This document shows, one piece after another, positions 62,544-64,000 of a stretch of 64,000 nucleotides of DNA. Position 1 is the stretch's first letter. Each line of letters begins with the position of its first letter. The position numbers and the translations under genes are program-made. The notes beneath the pieces are model-generated. The model made no database searches. It was not told where the DNA came from and saw only the letters and a program-made list of their open reading frames with translations. The stretch lies in contig NZ_QJUE01000002.1 of NCBI RefSeq assembly GCF_003208055.1, positions 124,001-188,000 of the forward strand, read 5' to 3'. The stretch comes from Prochlorococcus marinus XMU1408 (lineage in GTDB: Bacteria > Cyanobacteriota > Cyanobacteriia > PCC-6307 > Cyanobiaceae).

Positions 62544-64000
62544 ATGTTAGGTGAATCAATAAATAATTCCTTTCAAAGGAATTCTATTGAATTGGATCTT
62601 GGAGAAAATCAAGATACTAAACTGTGTCGTGTGGCAACAATTGATATTGGTACTAACTCTACCCATTTGTTGATTGCAAAGCTTGAACCTAAATTAAATA
62701 CTTTTAGTATTGAACTTGCTGAAAAATCAACAACACGACTAGGAGAAAGAGATCCTGATACTGGGGAACTTACATCTCTTGCAATGAATAGGGCTTTTTC
62801 AACATTAAAGAGGTTTAAGGATTTATCTGAAAGTTATAAAGTAGAAGGTCTCTTGGTCGCTGCCACAAGTGCGGTTAGAGAAGCATCTAATGGAAGAATC
62901 TTTATATCGGAAATAAAGAAGAAGATAGGCTTAGACGTTGAATTAATAAGTGGAGCAGAAGAAGCCAGATTGATTTATCTAGGCGTACTTTCAGGAATGC
63001 AATTTGGGAATAAACCTCATCTTGTTCTTGATATAGGGGGAGGTTCGACTGAATTAATCCTAGCTGATAGTTCTGAGGCAAGAGCATTAACAAGTACAAA
63101 GATTGGAGCAGTAAGATTGCAAAGAGAATTTATAAAAAAAGATCCAATATCCTCTCAAACTGAATTGTTTTTAAGGTCATTTATCAGAGGCTCTATGGAG
63201 TCTGCAATTGACAAAGTCTCTAAGAGAATTGAAGTAGGAGAAGAACCAGTTTTAGTTGCAACTAGTGGAACTGCTATGGCTATTGGGGCATTAATCTCTA
63301 GCAAAGAAAATCATATTCAATCAAGATTACAAGGATATAAAATCCCAAAAAATAATTTAGATAGTATTGTTAGTCAGTTAATAAAACTGACACCTTCTCA
63401 AAGGAGTCAGTTATCCTCATTAAGTGAAAGAAGATCTGAGATTATTGTTCCAGGAGCTTTGATTTTACAAACCATAATGAATATGGTTAATGTTGACGAA
63501 ATTGTTTTAAGTGAAAGAGCTCTTCGAGAAGGATTAGTAGTTGATTGGATGTGTCGAAATAATTATCTAAAAGATCAATTGAGCTTTCAAGGGTCAATAA
63601 GAGAAAGAACTGTTATTCATCAATCTAGAAGATTTGGCGTTAATTCAAAAAGATCAAAAAGAGTATCAGAATTTGCGATGACATTTTATGATCAGACAAG
63701 AGGAATTTTGCACAATGATAATGGAGAAGGTAGAGATCTTTTATGGGCAGCAGCTAAACTTCATGCATGCGGAAAGCATATAAATATAAGTGCCTACCAT
63801 AAGCATTCATGGTATTTAATTAAAAATGGCGAGCTTTTAGGTTACTCTCAGGCTGAACATTTAATGGTAGCAGCTATCGCTAGATATCACAGGAAAAGTC
63901 TTCCAAAAAAAAGGCATGAATGTTGGCAATTATTAATCGATGAAAGTCAAAGGAATTTGGTAAGTGATATGTCGTTACTTCTTCGACTTTCTTGCTCTTT
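62544..64000 (+). CDS. ppx: Exopolyphosphatase/Ppx-GppA phosphatase (3' end outside window)
   Basis: At least 485 codons open to the right edge. It begins MLGESINNSFQRNSIELDLG, then the ASKHA phosphate-1 motif VATIDIGTNSTHLLIAKLE (about residues 32-50) and LDIGGGSTELIL (near 161). An HD-type C-terminal part follows. It degrades polyphosphate or the guanosine pentaphosphate alarmone. The final residues are not in the window. Confidence 0.92.
   Translation, partial: MLGESINNSFQRNSIELDLGENQDTKLCRVATIDIGTNSTHLLIAKLEPKLNTFSIELAEKSTTRLGERDPDTGELTSLAMNRAFSTLKRFKDLSESYKVEGLLVAATSAVREASNGRIFISEIKKKIGLDVELISGAEEARLIYLGVLSGMQFGNKPHLVLDIGGGSTELILADSSEARALTSTKIGAVRLQREFIKKDPISSQTELFLRSFIRGSMESAIDKVSKRIEVGEEPVLVATSGTAMAIGALISSKENHIQSRLQGYKIPKNNLDSIVSQLIKLTPSQRSQLSSLSERRSEIIVPGALILQTIMNMVNVDEIVLSERALREGLVVDWMCRNNYLKDQLSFQGSIRERTVIHQSRRFGVNSKRSKRVSEFAMTFYDQTRGILHNDNGEGRDLLWAAAKLHACGKHINISAYHKHSWYLIKNGELLGYSQAEHLMVAAIARYHRKSLPKKRHECWQLLIDESQRNLVSDMSLLLRLSCS

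Noticed and set aside
1-64000. tRNA genes, rRNA, CRISPR arrays, insertion sequences and prophage
   Set aside because: I looked through the intergenic regions for cloverleaf arms with a conserved T-loop, direct repeats with spacers, and transposase or integrase proteins, and found none. A short or unusual tRNA could still be missed by eye.

Overview
The window looks like the chromosome of a Prochlorococcus, most likely a low-light clade I strain (NATL-like). It is AT-rich and densely coded. It carries chlorophyll synthase, PsaJ, PetP, several Hlip/SCP light-stress genes, an Aas-type acyl ligase, a Vipp1/PspA protein, cyAbrB, and a porin mRNA whose ribosome-binding site matches the conserved loop of the cyanobacterial sRNA Yfr1. 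The genus and clade are inferences from gene content. No tRNA, rRNA, CRISPR array or insertion sequence was found.

Layout. 1-10.4 kb is housekeeping: deoC end, hpf/lrtA, lipB, acyl-ACP/CoA synthetase, ylqD, pyruvate dehydrogenase E2, queA, and a minus-strand sulfur amino-acid block (cysK and two Cys/Met-metabolism PLP enzymes). 10.4-18.2 kb is a small-gene region and the most unusual part of the window. It holds a minus-strand run of seven tightly packed genes (six encode 33-65 aa proteins, one a PAP/fibrillin), a plus-strand series of tiny secreted, membrane or soluble proteins of which two lack a canonical start codon, six consecutive overlapping hli genes plus a seventh on the other strand, a divergent psaJ, and a 640-base gap with two strong hairpins. 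18.2-30.5 kb: rpsD, yidD, a thioredoxin-fold protein, murE, a class V aminotransferase, several tiny proteins, a PsbN-like gene with a 10-bp internal duplication, a NicO-type metal transporter, nfu, mqo, lepA, an orphan peptide-type permease and trmH.

30.6-47.7 kb: a Yfr1-targeted porin, rsmB, chlG, petP, hisF, ubiE/menG, a DciA-like protein, vipp1/pspA, birA, an ABC ATPase overlapping ndhB, topA, a KEKE-repeat protein, a DUF2232 protein, a CobT-like protein, an orphan Tat-type lipoprotein and ribE. 47.7-55.8 kb: cyAbrB, then the respiratory terminal oxidase block ctaC-ctaD-ctaE divergent from the haem genes ctaA-ctaB, followed by a drug/polymer-type ABC exporter pair. 55.9-64 kb: a solitary groEL, small proteins, fabG, ispD, an LD-carboxypeptidase, a UbiA prenyltransferase and the start of ppx.

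Functional links. ctaCDE with ctaAB make and haem-load one oxidase. chlG, menG, petP, psaJ, ndhB, vipp1 and hli all serve the thylakoid. Many gene pairs share 1-8 base overlaps, as expected in a streamlined genome. The observations most worth following are the microprotein operon at 11.5-12.9 kb, the non-canonical starts near 14 kb, the hli cluster with altered ligand motifs, the duplicated segment in the PsbN-like gene, and the Yfr1 target site.
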